DNA of 64,000 bases, from NCBI RefSeq assembly GCF_900046475.1, contig NZ_FCOU01000007.1, forward strand, positions 62,001 to 126,000. Reading direction: 5' to 3'. This document shows, piece after piece, positions 38,044-47,675 of this stretch. The notes under the pieces are model-generated. The model saw nothing but the letters and a program-made list of their open reading frames with translations. It did not search any database and was not told where the DNA came from. The DNA comes from Collinsella ihumii. Lineage in GTDB: Bacteria; Actinomycetota; Coriobacteriia; Coriobacteriales; Coriobacteriaceae. The position numbers and the translations under genes were made by a program. Within the stretch, counting starts at the first letter, position 1. Each line of letters opens with the position of its first letter.

Positions 38044-38598
38044 ATGAAGTTTCTTATCGCTTCCGACATCCACGGCTCGGCATATTGGGCCGAGCGCCTC
38101 ATGAAGGCGATCGAGGCAGAGGCGCCCGACCGCATCATCTTGCTGGGGGATCTGCTCTACCACGGCCCGCGCAACGACCTGCCGCGCGATTACGCCCCCA
38201 AGCGCGTGATCCCCCTGCTGAACGACCTTGCCGCGACGGGCAAGGTCATCGCCGTACGCGGCAACTGCGAGGCGGAGGTCGACCAGATGGTCCTCGAGTT
38301 CCCCTGCATGGCCGACAGCACGATCGTGTTCGACACGGACGGTCGTCAGCTGTTCTGCACGCATGGCCACGTGTTCGGCGCGGGCTTCCACAACAGCGTC
38401 GACAACCTCCCGCCGCTGCCTGACGGCTCGGCTATCCTGTACGGCCACACGCATGTGAAGGTGAACGAGGAGGTGCCGGGCCACCCGGGCATCTGGGCGT
38501 TCAACCCCGGCAGCGTCTCCATCCCCAAGGACGGGACCCACAGCTACGGCATCTATGAGGACGGCGCGTTCCGCCACGTCGTGCTCGAGGAGGAGTAG
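38044..38598 (+). CDS. yfcE: Phosphodiesterase, YfcE-type metallophosphoesterase
   Basis: This 184-residue calcineurin-like enzyme has the metal motifs FLIASDIHGS, ILLGDLLYHGPRN, AVRGNCEAEVD, CTHGHVFG and YGHTHVKVNEE. Length and motifs fit YfcE/MJ0936-type phosphodiesterases that act on simple phosphodiesters; the natural substrate is unclear. GAAAGGATATCC precedes ATG 38044. mazG begins three bases after its stop. Confidence 0.92.
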   Translation: MKFLIASDIHGSAYWAERLMKAIEAEAPDRIILLGDLLYHGPRNDLPRDYAPKRVIPLLNDLAATGKVIAVRGNCEAEVDQMVLEFPCMADSTIVFDTDGRQLFCTHGHVFGAGFHNSVDNLPPLPDGSAILYGHTHVKVNEEVPGHPGIWAFNPGSVSIPKDGTHSYGIYEDGAFRHVVLEEE

Positions 38599-38601
38599 GA
38601 C

Positions 38602-39513
38602 ATGCTCGATCGATTCGGTGGCGGCAGGATGCGCAAGCCGGAGGATGCGGCACCTGCCTCGGCTCCGGTTCAGCCCGAGGCGGCGCCGCGCGACCCGTCG
38701 ACGCTGTGCGACGCGCGCGACGCGTTCCAGGCGCTGGTGGAGACCATCTGGCGCCTTCGCCAGCCCGACGGCTGCCCATGGGACCGCAAGCAGACCCATG
38801 CGAGCATCGCCAAGAACATGATCGAGGAGGCCTACGAGGCCGTCGACTGCATCGAGAGCGAAGACGTGGCCCATCTGCGCGAAGAGCTCGGCGACGTGCT
38901 CATGCAGGTCGTGCTCCATGCGCAGATCGCGGCCGATGCCGGCGAGTTCACCATGGCCGACGTGGCGCGCGACATCGACGCCAAGCTCATCCGCCGCCAT
39001 CCCCATGTGTTCGGAGATCACGAGACGGCGAGCAGCGCCGACGAGGTGCTCGATATCTGGGACTCCGTGAAGCTCAAGGAAAAAGAGGCGCGCGACGCCG
39101 ACGCCGAGGCGGCAGACGAGCGCCCGGCGGGGCTGCTCGACGGCGTTCCCTCCTCGCTGCCTGCTCTCATGCAGGCGCAGAAGGTGTCGCGCAAGGCGGC
39201 CGCCGTGGGCTTCGACTGGGACACCACCGCCGAGGTGTGGGAGAAGGTGGTCGAGGAGGGCAAGGAGTTCGACCGCGAGAAGCCCGGCACCCCTGAGCGC
39301 GAGATGGAGTTCGGCGACATCCTGTTCGCCCTCGTGAACGTGGCGCGCAAAGAGGGCATCGACGCCGAGAGCGCGCTGCGCGCCAGCACGGCCAAGTTCC
39401 GCCGCCGCTGGGAGGCCATGGAGCATGTCGCCTACGAGCGGGGCGTGCAGCTCGAAGGGCTCTCGACCGCAGAGCTCAACGATCTGTGGGACGACGTCAA
39501 GCATGCGATGTAG
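38602..39513 (+). CDS. mazG: Nucleoside triphosphate pyrophosphohydrolase MazG
   Basis: This 303-residue protein has two MazG domains in line. The first holds the active metal-binding motif EEAYEAVDCI with EELGDVLMQVVLHAQIA. The second holds WEKVVEEGKEF and EFGDILFALVNVARK. Two MazG units are usual for bacterial MazG, which hydrolyses noncanonical or excess NTPs. Residues 1-40 form a Pro/Ala-rich start. AGGAGGAG overlaps the preceding gene. MazG and YfcE probably form one transcript. Confidence 0.93.
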   Translation: MLDRFGGGRMRKPEDAAPASAPVQPEAAPRDPSTLCDARDAFQALVETIWRLRQPDGCPWDRKQTHASIAKNMIEEAYEAVDCIESEDVAHLREELGDVLMQVVLHAQIAADAGEFTMADVARDIDAKLIRRHPHVFGDHETASSADEVLDIWDSVKLKEKEARDADAEAADERPAGLLDGVPSSLPALMQAQKVSRKAAAVGFDWDTTAEVWEKVVEEGKEFDREKPGTPEREMEFGDILFALVNVARKEGIDAESALRASTAKFRRRWEAMEHVAYERGVQLEGLSTAELNDLWDDVKHAM

Positions 39514-40929
<1,416 letters not shown>

Positions 40930-40976
40930 GAAGACGCTTGAGGGCGGCATAGCCGCGTGCGCGTCGCGCGATGAAC

Positions 40977-41012
40977 GGGGCGGCGCCGGGCAGGGGAGCC
41001 CGGCGCCGCCCC
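40977..41012 (+). terminator. GC-rich terminator after eno
   Basis: GGGGCGGCGCCGGGC (40977-40991) pairs with GCCCGGCGCCGCCCC (40998-41012), followed by TTGCGTTCTGTTT. Confidence 0.8.
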
Positions 41013-41149
41013 TTGCGTTCTGTTTGCGCCGTCCTTTCCGGGTGGATTCTGCGAGCGGTTGAAAGCCCAATCCCTGCACAACTGAAACGGGGGCGCGTGG
41101 TATAACTAGAGCACTCGCGCACACGCACTTCAACCACACAAGGCGCTCT

Positions 41150-42037
41150 ATGAACGATTACCGCAACAATCCTGTGTCTCTTGCGTCGACCCGTCAGCGG
41201 GCCGTGTCGCCCGATCGAGCCGTCTTTGCGGGTCCCTCCCCGCGCGGCAGGGTGGCGCTTGCCGGCTCGTCATCTGGCCCGCGCATGTCGCAGGGGGCCG
41301 AAGAAGGAGCCCGTCGCGTCTACACGCATCGCATGCAGCAGGCCGACCGGCCGCGCTCCGGATCATCGGGACGAGGTGTCCCGGGTGGCCAGGGGGCGGA
41401 TAGGCGCCGTTCGCAGGCTGTAGGCGAGCGCGGGGAGAGCGGATCTTCCAAGCGGTCCACGAACTTCATGAAGTACGCTGCGGACAGCAGGGTGGTTCAG
41501 GCCGTCCACACGGTGACGTCCGGCTCGCTCAGGCCCATCTTCATCGCCGTGGTCGCCGTGGCCGTGGCGGTCGGCCTGTACTTCCCCATTCGCGATTACT
41601 ACACGGCATGGCGCACGGGCGAGATATTGAGCCAGCAGGTCGCGCTGCGCGACTCGTACAACGAGGGGCTGCAGGAAAACGTCGACCGCTATCTGTCCCA
41701 AGAAGGTATCGAGGAGGCTGCCCGCTCCGAGCTGGGCATGGTGCTGCCCGGCGAGACGCGCATCGAGCTGACCGGCACCGACGGCAGCACGGATCAGGAC
41801 GGCGACTCGTCCGATGCCGATGCCGATGCCGCGACCGGCGACGGCGCTGATCAGGATTCCTCGGACGGAGAGTCGACAGGCGATGCGTCCCAGGATGTGC
41901 CCTCCACGTCCGCCGAGGCGGAGAAGGCGGAGGCCGCTGTTGCCGAGCAGGCGCCGTGGTACATCGAGATGCTCGATACGATATTCTTCTATGAGGGCGT
42001 CGAGGGGCAGACGGTCACCTCGGCAGGCGGAGAATAG
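41150..42037 (+). CDS. DivIC/FtsB-type cell-division protein with long tails
   Basis: This 295-residue protein has a long basic N-terminal region (residues 1-120, rich in Arg, Gly and Ser), one membrane helix (IFIAVVAVAVAVGLYFPI), a short coiled-coil-like stretch and the family-like motif YLSQEGIEEAARSELGMVLPGE. Residues about 210-270 are Asp/Ser/Glu-rich and probably disordered. Position after eno is classical for FtsB/DivIC. Such proteins link FtsL and FtsQ in the divisome. Lengths of 100-150 are usual, so both tails are unusual but seen in actinobacteria. No strong ribosome-binding site is visible before ATG 41150. Confidence 0.8.
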   Translation: MNDYRNNPVSLASTRQRAVSPDRAVFAGPSPRGRVALAGSSSGPRMSQGAEEGARRVYTHRMQQADRPRSGSSGRGVPGGQGADRRRSQAVGERGESGSSKRSTNFMKYAADSRVVQAVHTVTSGSLRPIFIAVVAVAVAVGLYFPIRDYYTAWRTGEILSQQVALRDSYNEGLQENVDRYLSQEGIEEAARSELGMVLPGETRIELTGTDGSTDQDGDSSDADADAATGDGADQDSSDGESTGDASQDVPSTSAEAEKAEAAVAEQAPWYIEMLDTIFFYEGVEGQTVTSAGGE

Positions 42038-42046
42038 GGGGCTTCC

Positions 42047-43012
42047 ATGCGCGTTGCGGCAGTTGATCTCGGTACCGTTTCCTCTCGATTGCTGCTGGCG
42101 CATGTTGAGGACGGCCGTATCGTCGAATCGACGAAGCTTACGCAGATCACGGATTTGGGGCAGGGGGTCGACGCGACCGGGTGCCTGAGCGATGCTGCCA
42201 TGCAGCGCGTGATCGATGCGTGCTCCGGGTTCGTGCGCGAGATCGGCGCGTTTGCGCCCGATGCCGTCTGCACGACGCTGACGAGCGCCGCGCGCGATGC
42301 GCAAAACGGCGACGTCCTCATCAAGGGCCTTCGCGGTCTGGGCCTGCATCCTCAGGTGATTCCCGGGGAGATCGAGGCGCGCCTGACGTTTTACGGCGTG
42401 GCGCATGATTTTCCCGAGCGCCGAATCGCGGTTGCCGACTCCGGCGGCGGTTCCACCGAGCTCGCCGTGGGAAGCTATGTGCCGGGACGTCCGCTTGAAC
42501 TCGAGCGGGTGCAATCGCTCAATATCGGATGCCGTCGCATCACCGATCGGTTCTTGGCGGGCAATCCTCCTGCGTCCTCCCAGCTCGAAGAAGCGAGCGC
42601 ATGGGCGGCCCAGCAGTTCTCCTCGTATTGGGACGAGGTCGGCGAGCGCCCCGACTGCCTTGTTGCCGTCGGCGGAACGGTGACGACGCTCGTGGCGATG
42701 GCGCATGAGCTCGCGGTGTACGATTCGGCGTTCGTGCATCTCCATGAGCTGACGACGGCGGACGTCGATGCATGCATCGACCTGATGCGCGTGCGTACGG
42801 TTGAAGAGATTGCCCAGCTGCCGGGCATCCAACCCAAGCGCGCCCCGGTGATGCTGGGCGGCGCTCTCATCATCCGCGAGGTGCTGCGAGCGGGAGGCTA
42901 TCGATCGTTGACGGTTAGCGAGAACAGCCTGCTGGTGGGTATGGCGACGACGGTGGCAGAGGTTTTGTCGGGCGAAGTTCCAGCAATCGGCTGGACGCCT
43001 GAGCTGTCGTGA
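42047..43012 (+). CDS. Ppx/GppA-type exopolyphosphatase or guanosine pentaphosphatase
   Basis: This 321-residue protein has the actin-like ATPase fold of the family: VAAVDLGTVSSRLLLA at the N-terminus, VIPGEIEARLTFYGV, IAVADSGGGSTELAVG and VAVGGTVTTLVAM. It is short compared with full Ppx (about 500), consistent with the two-domain actinobacterial form. It acts on polyphosphate or pppGpp; which cannot be told. It follows the DivIC-like gene after nine bases and probably shares its transcript. Confidence 0.92.
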   Translation: MRVAAVDLGTVSSRLLLAHVEDGRIVESTKLTQITDLGQGVDATGCLSDAAMQRVIDACSGFVREIGAFAPDAVCTTLTSAARDAQNGDVLIKGLRGLGLHPQVIPGEIEARLTFYGVAHDFPERRIAVADSGGGSTELAVGSYVPGRPLELERVQSLNIGCRRITDRFLAGNPPASSQLEEASAWAAQQFSSYWDEVGERPDCLVAVGGTVTTLVAMAHELAVYDSAFVHLHELTTADVDACIDLMRVRTVEEIAQLPGIQPKRAPVMLGGALIIREVLRAGGYRSLTVSENSLLVGMATTVAEVLSGEVPAIGWTPELS

Positions 43013-43029
43013 TACACTCTTCCCTTACG

Positions 43030-43114
43030 GGGGGCGTGGCGGAATTGGCATACGCAGGAGACTTAAAATCTTCGGCCGAAAGGATCGTGGGTTCGAGTCC
43101 CACCGCCCCTACCA
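43030..43114 (+). tRNA. tRNA-Leu (anticodon TAA)
   Basis: The 85-base tRNA has acceptor arms GGGGGCG/CGCCCCT, an anticodon stem GGAGA/TCTTC around CTTAAAA, a variable arm (GGCCGAAAGGATC), T-arm GGTTCGAGTCC and encoded CCA. The anticodon TAA reads TTA. Confidence 0.96.
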
Positions 43115-43123
43115 GCATGAACA

Positions 43124-43147
43124 GGGCCCCGTCGATGGGGCCCTTTT
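43124..43147 (+). terminator. Terminator after tRNA-Leu(TAA)
   Basis: GGGCCCC (43124-43130) and GGGGCCC (43137-43143), with a GTCGAT loop and TTTT. Confidence 0.85.
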
Positions 43148-43152
43148 GGTTT

Positions 43153-43290
43153 CGTGCCCGGTGCGGGGACTCGAACCGGGAGGTCGCGAGACTGAGGAAA
43201 CGCGCGAGCGTTTCCCAGCGAGCGCGCGAGGGCGGCGCAGCCGCCCGGAGCCGCGGACGCCGCAGGCGGACGCGAGTCCCACCGCCCCTA
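43153..43290. repeat. tRNA-Leu(TAA) tail element with antisense and sense T-arm copies
   Basis: After the tRNA terminator, GGGACTCGAACC at 43166-43177 is an exact 12-base antisense of the tRNA's own T-arm. A run of short GC-rich dyads follows (GCGCGCGAGGGCGGCGCAGC and on). It ends at 43273-43290 with CGAGTCCCACCGCCCCTA, an exact 18-base copy of the tRNA's 3' half. The 278-base gap to the next gene has no open frame of interest. Confidence 0.8.
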
Positions 43291-43326
43291 TCGGCACAAA
43301 TAGGTTTTCTGCATGAAAACAAAAAA

Positions 43327-43358
43327 GGCTGCGGCGAGAACATGGGGCCGCCGCAGCC
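43327..43358 (-). terminator. Terminator of the minus-strand TPR-like gene
   Basis: GGCTGCGGCG and CGCCGCAGCC form a 10-bp stem. On the minus strand a TTTTTTG run follows. Confidence 0.9.
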
Positions 43359-43392
43359 TCGATAGGGCTTATGAACCACGTATGGTGATAGG

Positions 43393-44037
43393 TTACTTCG
43401 CTTCGGTATCTCCGCCCATGGCCTCGCGCATGGCACGCGTGGAGCGGTTGAGGTACTCGTTGCGCTTCGCCATGTCGCCGCGGTTCTGGTATTGCAGCGC
43501 GAGCAGGTACTCCAGGCGGCCGCGCGCCGGGCCGGACATCTTGTCCAGGGCGCGTTCCATCTGGTCGATGTAGTTGCTCTTCTTGAGAATGGCGATGTCG
43601 TACATCATGCGGCAATCCTCTTTGGCGCTGCTGTACTTGGCGTCTTCGAGCTGATCGATCTCGTCGAGCATGGCCTTTGCCTTCTTGGCCTTGTTGAGGC
43701 TGATGTAGATGTTGAACGCCTTGACGACGAGGTCGGCGCGCTGCTCGGAGCTGGTCTTGCGCGACAGCAGATCGTCGAGGACGGTGTTCGCCGCCTTGTA
43801 GTCACCCTTCATCATGTACGCGTTGAGCTTGAAGTAGGTGCGGTTGTAGTCCGGATAGACCAGGCGGGTCATCGGCGAATCGATGCGCTTGAAGAACTCG
43901 TCGAACTTGCCCTGCTCGATCAGCCCCTCGAGCTTGGCGAACAGGGTGCGCTTGTTGATGGAGATGAACAGCGTGATGACGGCCAAAACGACGAACATCA
44001 CGATGGTGACAATCGTAAAGATCTGCAACGGGTCCAT
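43393..44037 (-). CDS. Membrane-anchored protein with helical repeats
   Basis: This 214-residue protein starts at ATG 44037 with GGAGGA upstream. One N-terminal helix (FTIVTIVMFVVLAVITLFIS) is followed by charged helical repeats that resemble TPR-type pairs (FDEFFKRIDSP, YFKLNAYMMKGDYKAANTVL, AFNIYISLNKAKKAKAML, MYDIAILKKSNYIDQMERAL). The open frame upstream to 45036 is not coding. Probably an inner-membrane scaffold facing the cytoplasm. No enzymatic motif is seen and function is unknown. Confidence 0.8.
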   Translation of the reverse strand: MDPLQIFTIVTIVMFVVLAVITLFISINKRTLFAKLEGLIEQGKFDEFFKRIDSPMTRLVYPDYNRTYFKLNAYMMKGDYKAANTVLDDLLSRKTSSEQRADLVVKAFNIYISLNKAKKAKAMLDEIDQLEDAKYSSAKEDCRMMYDIAILKKSNYIDQMERALDKMSGPARGRLEYLLALQYQNRGDMAKRNEYLNRSTRAMREAMGGDTEAK

Positions 44038-44202
44038 AGGGTCCTCCAGAGATTGCGCGCCGGCCGTGCGGGCCCGTCGCGGTGAAGTGCAGAGGGTATT
44101 ATCCCGCAAACCGATGCACGGTGTACAGTGGGAGAAGTTCTCCAGGTGCCGCCCGTCTTGTTGCGTACCATGGGCTTTGAACGTGAGCGATAGGGAGGGC
44201 GC

Positions 44203-44487
44203 ATGAAGAAAATCGTCGTAGCGTGCGGTACGGGAATCGTGACATCGGCCATCGTCGCGGGATATATCGGTGACCTGCTGGACGCCCATGGGTACGCAGG
44301 CCACTACGAAATCGTGCGCTGTTCCATGGCAGAGGCCCCCGATCAGTGCGAAAACGCGGACGTTTTGGTTGCAACGACCATTGCCCCCAAGGGTATAACC
44401 TGTGACTATATCAGTGGCGTTCCCGTGCTGACCGGCAAGGGCCGCGCCGACACCGAGAAACAGATTCTGGACCTCATGGGCGCGTAG
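44203..44487 (+). CDS. PTS galactitol-type EIIB component, orphan
   Basis: This 94-residue protein is a stand-alone EIIB of the GatB family: VVACGTGIVTSAIVAGYI contains the phosphorylated cysteine in a P-loop-like start (Cys9), then VATTIAPKGIT and VPVLTGKGRADTEKQILDLM. Neither EIIA nor EIIC lies nearby, so it either joins a distant permease or has a regulatory role. GGAGGG precedes the ATG. The neighbours are a VOC protein and tRNAs. Confidence 0.88.
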   Translation: MKKIVVACGTGIVTSAIVAGYIGDLLDAHGYAGHYEIVRCSMAEAPDQCENADVLVATTIAPKGITCDYISGVPVLTGKGRADTEKQILDLMGA

Positions 44488-44523
44488 CGCCTTTGGCGTG
44501 CGGAGCGAGGAGAGGAGCAAACC

Positions 44524-44901
44524 ATGGCAGAGGTAAACGAGAACCCGGTAGAGCTGTTTGACATGTACGTCGCCCACGTGGGCATCAACGCGACGGACCC
44601 CGATGACGCGAAGGCCATCTCCAGCGAGTTCGGCAGGCTCATGGGCTTCACGGAGTACGACACCCCCGTGTCCCTGTTCGCCGATACGCTGGTCGAGGTC
44701 ATGAAGCAGAACGGTCGCGGCACCAAGGGACACATCGGTTTCCATGTGAACGATATGCCGGCGGCCGAGAAGTGGTTTTCCGATCGCGGGTTCGAGCTGA
44801 ATGAGGATTCGCGTGCGCTCAACCCGGACGGCTCGACGCGCCTGGTGTACTTCAAGCAGGAAATCGGCGGTTTTGCCATTCATCTGACGTCCGATAAGTA
44901 G
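44524..44901 (+). CDS. VOC-family (glyoxalase-like) protein
   Basis: This 125-residue protein has the paired beta-alpha-beta-beta-beta plan of the VOC fold: YVAHVGINATDPDDAKAISSE and HIGFHVNDMPAAEKWFSDRGFEL, with EIGGFAIHL at the end. Metal ligands of the family (His22 and His75 by position, and a late His) are plausible. Similar VOC domains follow KDPG aldolases in some gut bacteria, so a sugar-acid role is possible but not shown. GAGGAGAGG precedes the ATG. Confidence 0.82.
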   Translation: MAEVNENPVELFDMYVAHVGINATDPDDAKAISSEFGRLMGFTEYDTPVSLFADTLVEVMKQNGRGTKGHIGFHVNDMPAAEKWFSDRGFELNEDSRALNPDGSTRLVYFKQEIGGFAIHLTSDK

Positions 44902-44939
44902 GGCCGTTCGCGCGGGACAAGAGATTTCGAAAAAATCTC

Positions 44940-44967
44940 TTGCACTCGTCGTGAGTTTTGCTAAGAT
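44940..44967 (+). promoter_or_regulatory. Promoter of tRNA-Leu(CAG)
   Basis: TTGCAC (44940-44945) and TAAGAT (44962-44967) are 16 bases apart, ending 10 bases before the tRNA. Confidence 0.65.
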
Positions 44968-44977
44968 AAAACGGCAC

Positions 44978-45064
44978 GCGGGCGTGGCGGAATTGGCAGA
45001 CGCGTATGGTTCAGGTCCATATGGGGGCAACCCCATGAAGGTTCAAGTCCTTTCGCCCGCACCA
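44978..45064 (+). tRNA. tRNA-Leu (anticodon CAG)
   Basis: The 87-base tRNA has acceptor arms GCGGGCG/CGCCCGC, anticodon stem TATGG/CCATA around TTCAGGT, a long variable arm, T-arm GGTTCAAGTCC and encoded CCA. The anticodon CAG reads CTG. Confidence 0.97.
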
Positions 45065-45073
45065 TTGAATGTT

Positions 45074-45102
45074 AAGGGTTCCAGAAATGGAACCCTTTTT
45101 TC
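45074..45102 (+). terminator. Terminator after tRNA-Leu(CAG)
   Basis: AAGGGTTCC and GGAACCCTT pair over a six-base loop, followed by TTTTT. An identical second copy of this terminator lies at 45259-45287 in the duplicated segment. Confidence 0.9.
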
Positions 45103-45103
45103 G

Positions 45104-45295
45104 TTCGGGCACCTTGCAGGGACTTGAACCTGGGAAGGCGCGGAGCGGAGCCAACGGCGCGAGCCGTTGGCCGCGGAGCGCGCAAGGCGCCGAAGGCGCC
45201 GCAGCGATTGCGTCGCGCACGCGACGCGCAAGTCCTTTCGCCCGCACCATTGAATGTTAAGGGTTCCAGAAATGGAACCCTTTTTTCGTTCGGGC
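45104..45295. repeat. tRNA-Leu(CAG) tail element and 67-bp direct repeat
   Basis: GGACTTGAACCT at 45120-45131 is an exact antisense of this tRNA's T-arm (AGGTTCAAGTCC), including the A that differs from the other tRNA-Leu. GC-rich dyads follow. The segment 45229-45295 repeats 45044-45110 exactly, comprising the tRNA 3' end with CCA plus its terminator. Confidence 0.85.
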
Positions 45296-45301
45296 CCCTG
45301 C

Positions 45302-45428
45302 GATGGGTTGTTTGGGGACGGGTTCGTTTCAACCCATGGATTCGGGCAAGGCGCAGGACCTCAGGGTGAACGGTCGTGTCGTTTCGGCCGCAATGGGTTG
45401 AAACGAACCCGTCCCCAAACAACCCATC
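45302..45428. repeat. Inverted-repeat element with perfect 36-bp arms
   Basis: Bases 45302-45337 (GATGGGTTGTTTGGGGACG onward) are the exact reverse complement of 45393-45428. The 55-base centre shows no feature. Directly after it lies a fragment of the GGGAACC family (GCGAAAGCAATGGATCGG at about 45452). Confidence 0.92.
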
Positions 45429-45527
45429 GGACAGGCCTCTCTCGGCACGCGAAAGCAATGGATCGGTGGTTCCCCAGCTTCTCGATTGGGGTACAAGGCG
45501 GGTAGTGCGAGTCTGTGGGGGAGAGGT

Positions 45528-46688
45528 ATGCCTACACTGTTCGACTATCTGGAAACGGAGCAAGCGACCTTCGACGAAAAGCCGTTCGGACCGCTCGATT
45601 CTGCAGTGCTTTCCCAGCTGAGCATGGTCGATTTCGGTGACGTCGTGGCTCCTCCACCGACTCCCTCGAGCGGTGTCCTTCGCCGTTTGACGTCCGTGCT
45701 GCTGCCCGCCGCATCGCCGGTGCGGCTCGGCGATGCGGCCCATGTGGCGGATCGCGATGATAAGGTCACGGGCCTTGTCCCCGAAGACATCAGGCGCTGT
45801 CTTGTTGTCGGGGGTACCAGCCGCCGCTTCGGCGGTCTTGAGCTGCGCTATTACCGCAGCGTGTTCGATGAGTCCTCCCATACGCAGTTTGCCGCGTGCA
45901 CGTTCGTGTGGCGCGATGCGTTTGCGTACGTCGGCTTTCGGGGGACCGATGTCTCGTTTACCGGGTGGCGCGAGAACCTCGACATGGCGTATCGGCCCCA
46001 GGTCGCCGCGCAGAACCTCGCGAGGGCGTACCTGGAGGAGGTGGCGCCCTACCTTCCGCGTCGCCTGCATATCGGCGGCCACTCAAAAGGAGGCAATCTT
46101 GCGCTGTATGCGGCGCTGACCTGCTCGGATGCAACGAGGGGTCGCATCGAGCACGTGTGGAGCCACGATGCGCCGGGGTTCAAGCGCGGCCTGTTTTCGG
46201 AGGAGGATTTCGCACCGCTCGACGGGCGCATCCATCGGACGGTTCCGCAGGATTCCATTGTCGGGATGCTGCTGGACTGCCCCGTGGAGCCGCATGTGGT
46301 ATCCAGCACCGCGGTCGGTATCGACCAGCACAACGTCTTCTCTTGGGAAATCGCCGGAGACGACTTCGCCTACCGCGACTCGCTGAGTGATGTTTCCCGC
46401 GCCGTGCGCGACATCTCTGCGGAATGGCTTGCACATGTCGGCGAGGCGCGCATGGAGCGCATCGCCGACGCGGTCTGGGCGGCTGTCGAGGCAAGCGGCG
46501 CCAAAGACATGCGCGACGTGCTGGCGGGAGGCGCGCAGTGGTTCCGCCAGCTGGTCGAGGCGTCGCGCCGTCTCGATCAGGAATCGAGCGGCATCATCCG
46601 CGAGGCGCTCGGAGACCTTCTCAACGTCGCCATGAGGTACGTGGGGCGCGACGCGCTCTCTTCGATTGCGTGGATGATGTGGGAGTAG
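45528..46688 (+). CDS. DUF2974 (Mbeg1-like) alpha/beta hydrolase
   Basis: This 386-residue protein starts at ATG 45528 after GGGAGAGG. It has the catalytic serine in IGGHSKGGNLALYAAL, preceded by FAYVGFRGTDVSFTGWRENLDMAY and followed by HDAPGFKRG. These are typical of the Mbeg1-like (DUF2974) lipase-like family, usually cytoplasmic with unknown substrates. The C-terminal third is helical. There is no signal peptide. It stands between an inverted-repeat element and a GT51 gene. Confidence 0.9.
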   Translation: MPTLFDYLETEQATFDEKPFGPLDSAVLSQLSMVDFGDVVAPPPTPSSGVLRRLTSVLLPAASPVRLGDAAHVADRDDKVTGLVPEDIRRCLVVGGTSRRFGGLELRYYRSVFDESSHTQFAACTFVWRDAFAYVGFRGTDVSFTGWRENLDMAYRPQVAAQNLARAYLEEVAPYLPRRLHIGGHSKGGNLALYAALTCSDATRGRIEHVWSHDAPGFKRGLFSEEDFAPLDGRIHRTVPQDSIVGMLLDCPVEPHVVSSTAVGIDQHNVFSWEIAGDDFAYRDSLSDVSRAVRDISAEWLAHVGEARMERIADAVWAAVEASGAKDMRDVLAGGAQWFRQLVEASRRLDQESSGIIREALGDLLNVAMRYVGRDALSSIAWMMWE

Positions 46689-46816
46689 CTGCGCTTCACG
46701 CACGGCCATGAGCGGCGCACGCGCGGCGCAACATTGCAAAACTGTTAGCGAACTTCAAGAGCATCTTCATGGGCCGCGGGCTCTTTTTGGGGACAATACC
46801 GGCAAGGAGGTGCTCT

Positions 46817-47515
46817 ATGAAGATGCTGGCGCGTATCGTGAAGCGGCTGCTTGTCGTCGTGGTGATCGCGGCGGTCGCCTTGTGCGCGTTCGTGACGTGG
46901 CGCGGATACGGGATGTATCGCGATGCCCTGGCGGAGCGGAGCATCGAGCAGGCGGTCGAGCGGCTGCGCGCCCAAGATGGGTACACCGGCATCGATGAGC
47001 TGCCCCAGCGCTACCTCGACGCCGTGGTCGCCGTCGAGGATCACCGGTTTTACGACCACGGCGGCATCGATGTGATCGCTATCGGGCGTGCCGTCGTCAA
47101 CGATATCCGCACCATGAGTCTCGCAGAGGGCGGGAGCACCATCACGCAGCAGGTCGCTAAGAATCTGTTCTTCACGCAGGAGAAGCGCTTCGAGCGCAAG
47201 GTGGCGGAGGTGTTCATGGCGTTCGACCTCGAGGCGATGTTCGACAAGCGCGAGATCCTGGAGCTCTACGTGAACTCCTCCTATTTTGGCGACGGGTACA
47301 CCGGAATCGGGCAGGCATCATGGGGCTATCTGGGGCATGCGCCCGCAGAGATGACCGATGAGGAGTGCGCCCTTATGGCGGGGCTGCCGAACGCTCCGAG
47401 CTGGTTTGCGGCTGATCCCGAGGCCGCGCAGGCCCGTCAGCGCATCGTGGTGCAGCAGATGGAGAAATACGGGTACGACCCCGGTACCGCCGCGGCGCTG
47501 CTGAGCGCGGGGTGA
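46817..47515 (+). CDS. Monofunctional peptidoglycan glycosyltransferase (GT51)
   Basis: This 232-residue protein has an N-terminal membrane helix (RLLVVVVIAAVALCAFVTW) and a complete GT51 domain: AVVAVEDHRFYDHGGID (catalytic Glu), GGSTITQQVAKNLFF, ELYVNSSYFGDGYTGIGQAS. It polymerises lipid II into glycan strands outside the membrane. There is no transpeptidase domain, so it is MtgA-like. AAGGAGG precedes ATG 46817. The C-terminus is short but no motif is missing. Confidence 0.93.
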   Translation: MKMLARIVKRLLVVVVIAAVALCAFVTWRGYGMYRDALAERSIEQAVERLRAQDGYTGIDELPQRYLDAVVAVEDHRFYDHGGIDVIAIGRAVVNDIRTMSLAEGGSTITQQVAKNLFFTQEKRFERKVAEVFMAFDLEAMFDKREILELYVNSSYFGDGYTGIGQASWGYLGHAPAEMTDEECALMAGLPNAPSWFAADPEAAQARQRIVVQQMEKYGYDPGTAAALLSAG

Positions 47516-47675
47516 CAGGTCGGGTTACCTGCAGCGGCTCGTTTGTTCTCTTGTTCGGTCGGCGCGACCCGGAATGGGGGGCGTCGCGTTGAAGGCTCGC
47601 CCGCGCTCTCGTACCGCCCTCGTGGGTACAACAGCGTTGATAGGGCGCGGCGCATCATGTAGGGAGGCGAGCGGT

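Noticed and set aside
43393-45036. Long minus-strand frame of 547 codons including the TPR-like protein
   Set aside because: The upstream part is antisense to the PTS IIB and VOC genes and crosses a tRNA. GGAGGA before ATG 44037 defines the start.
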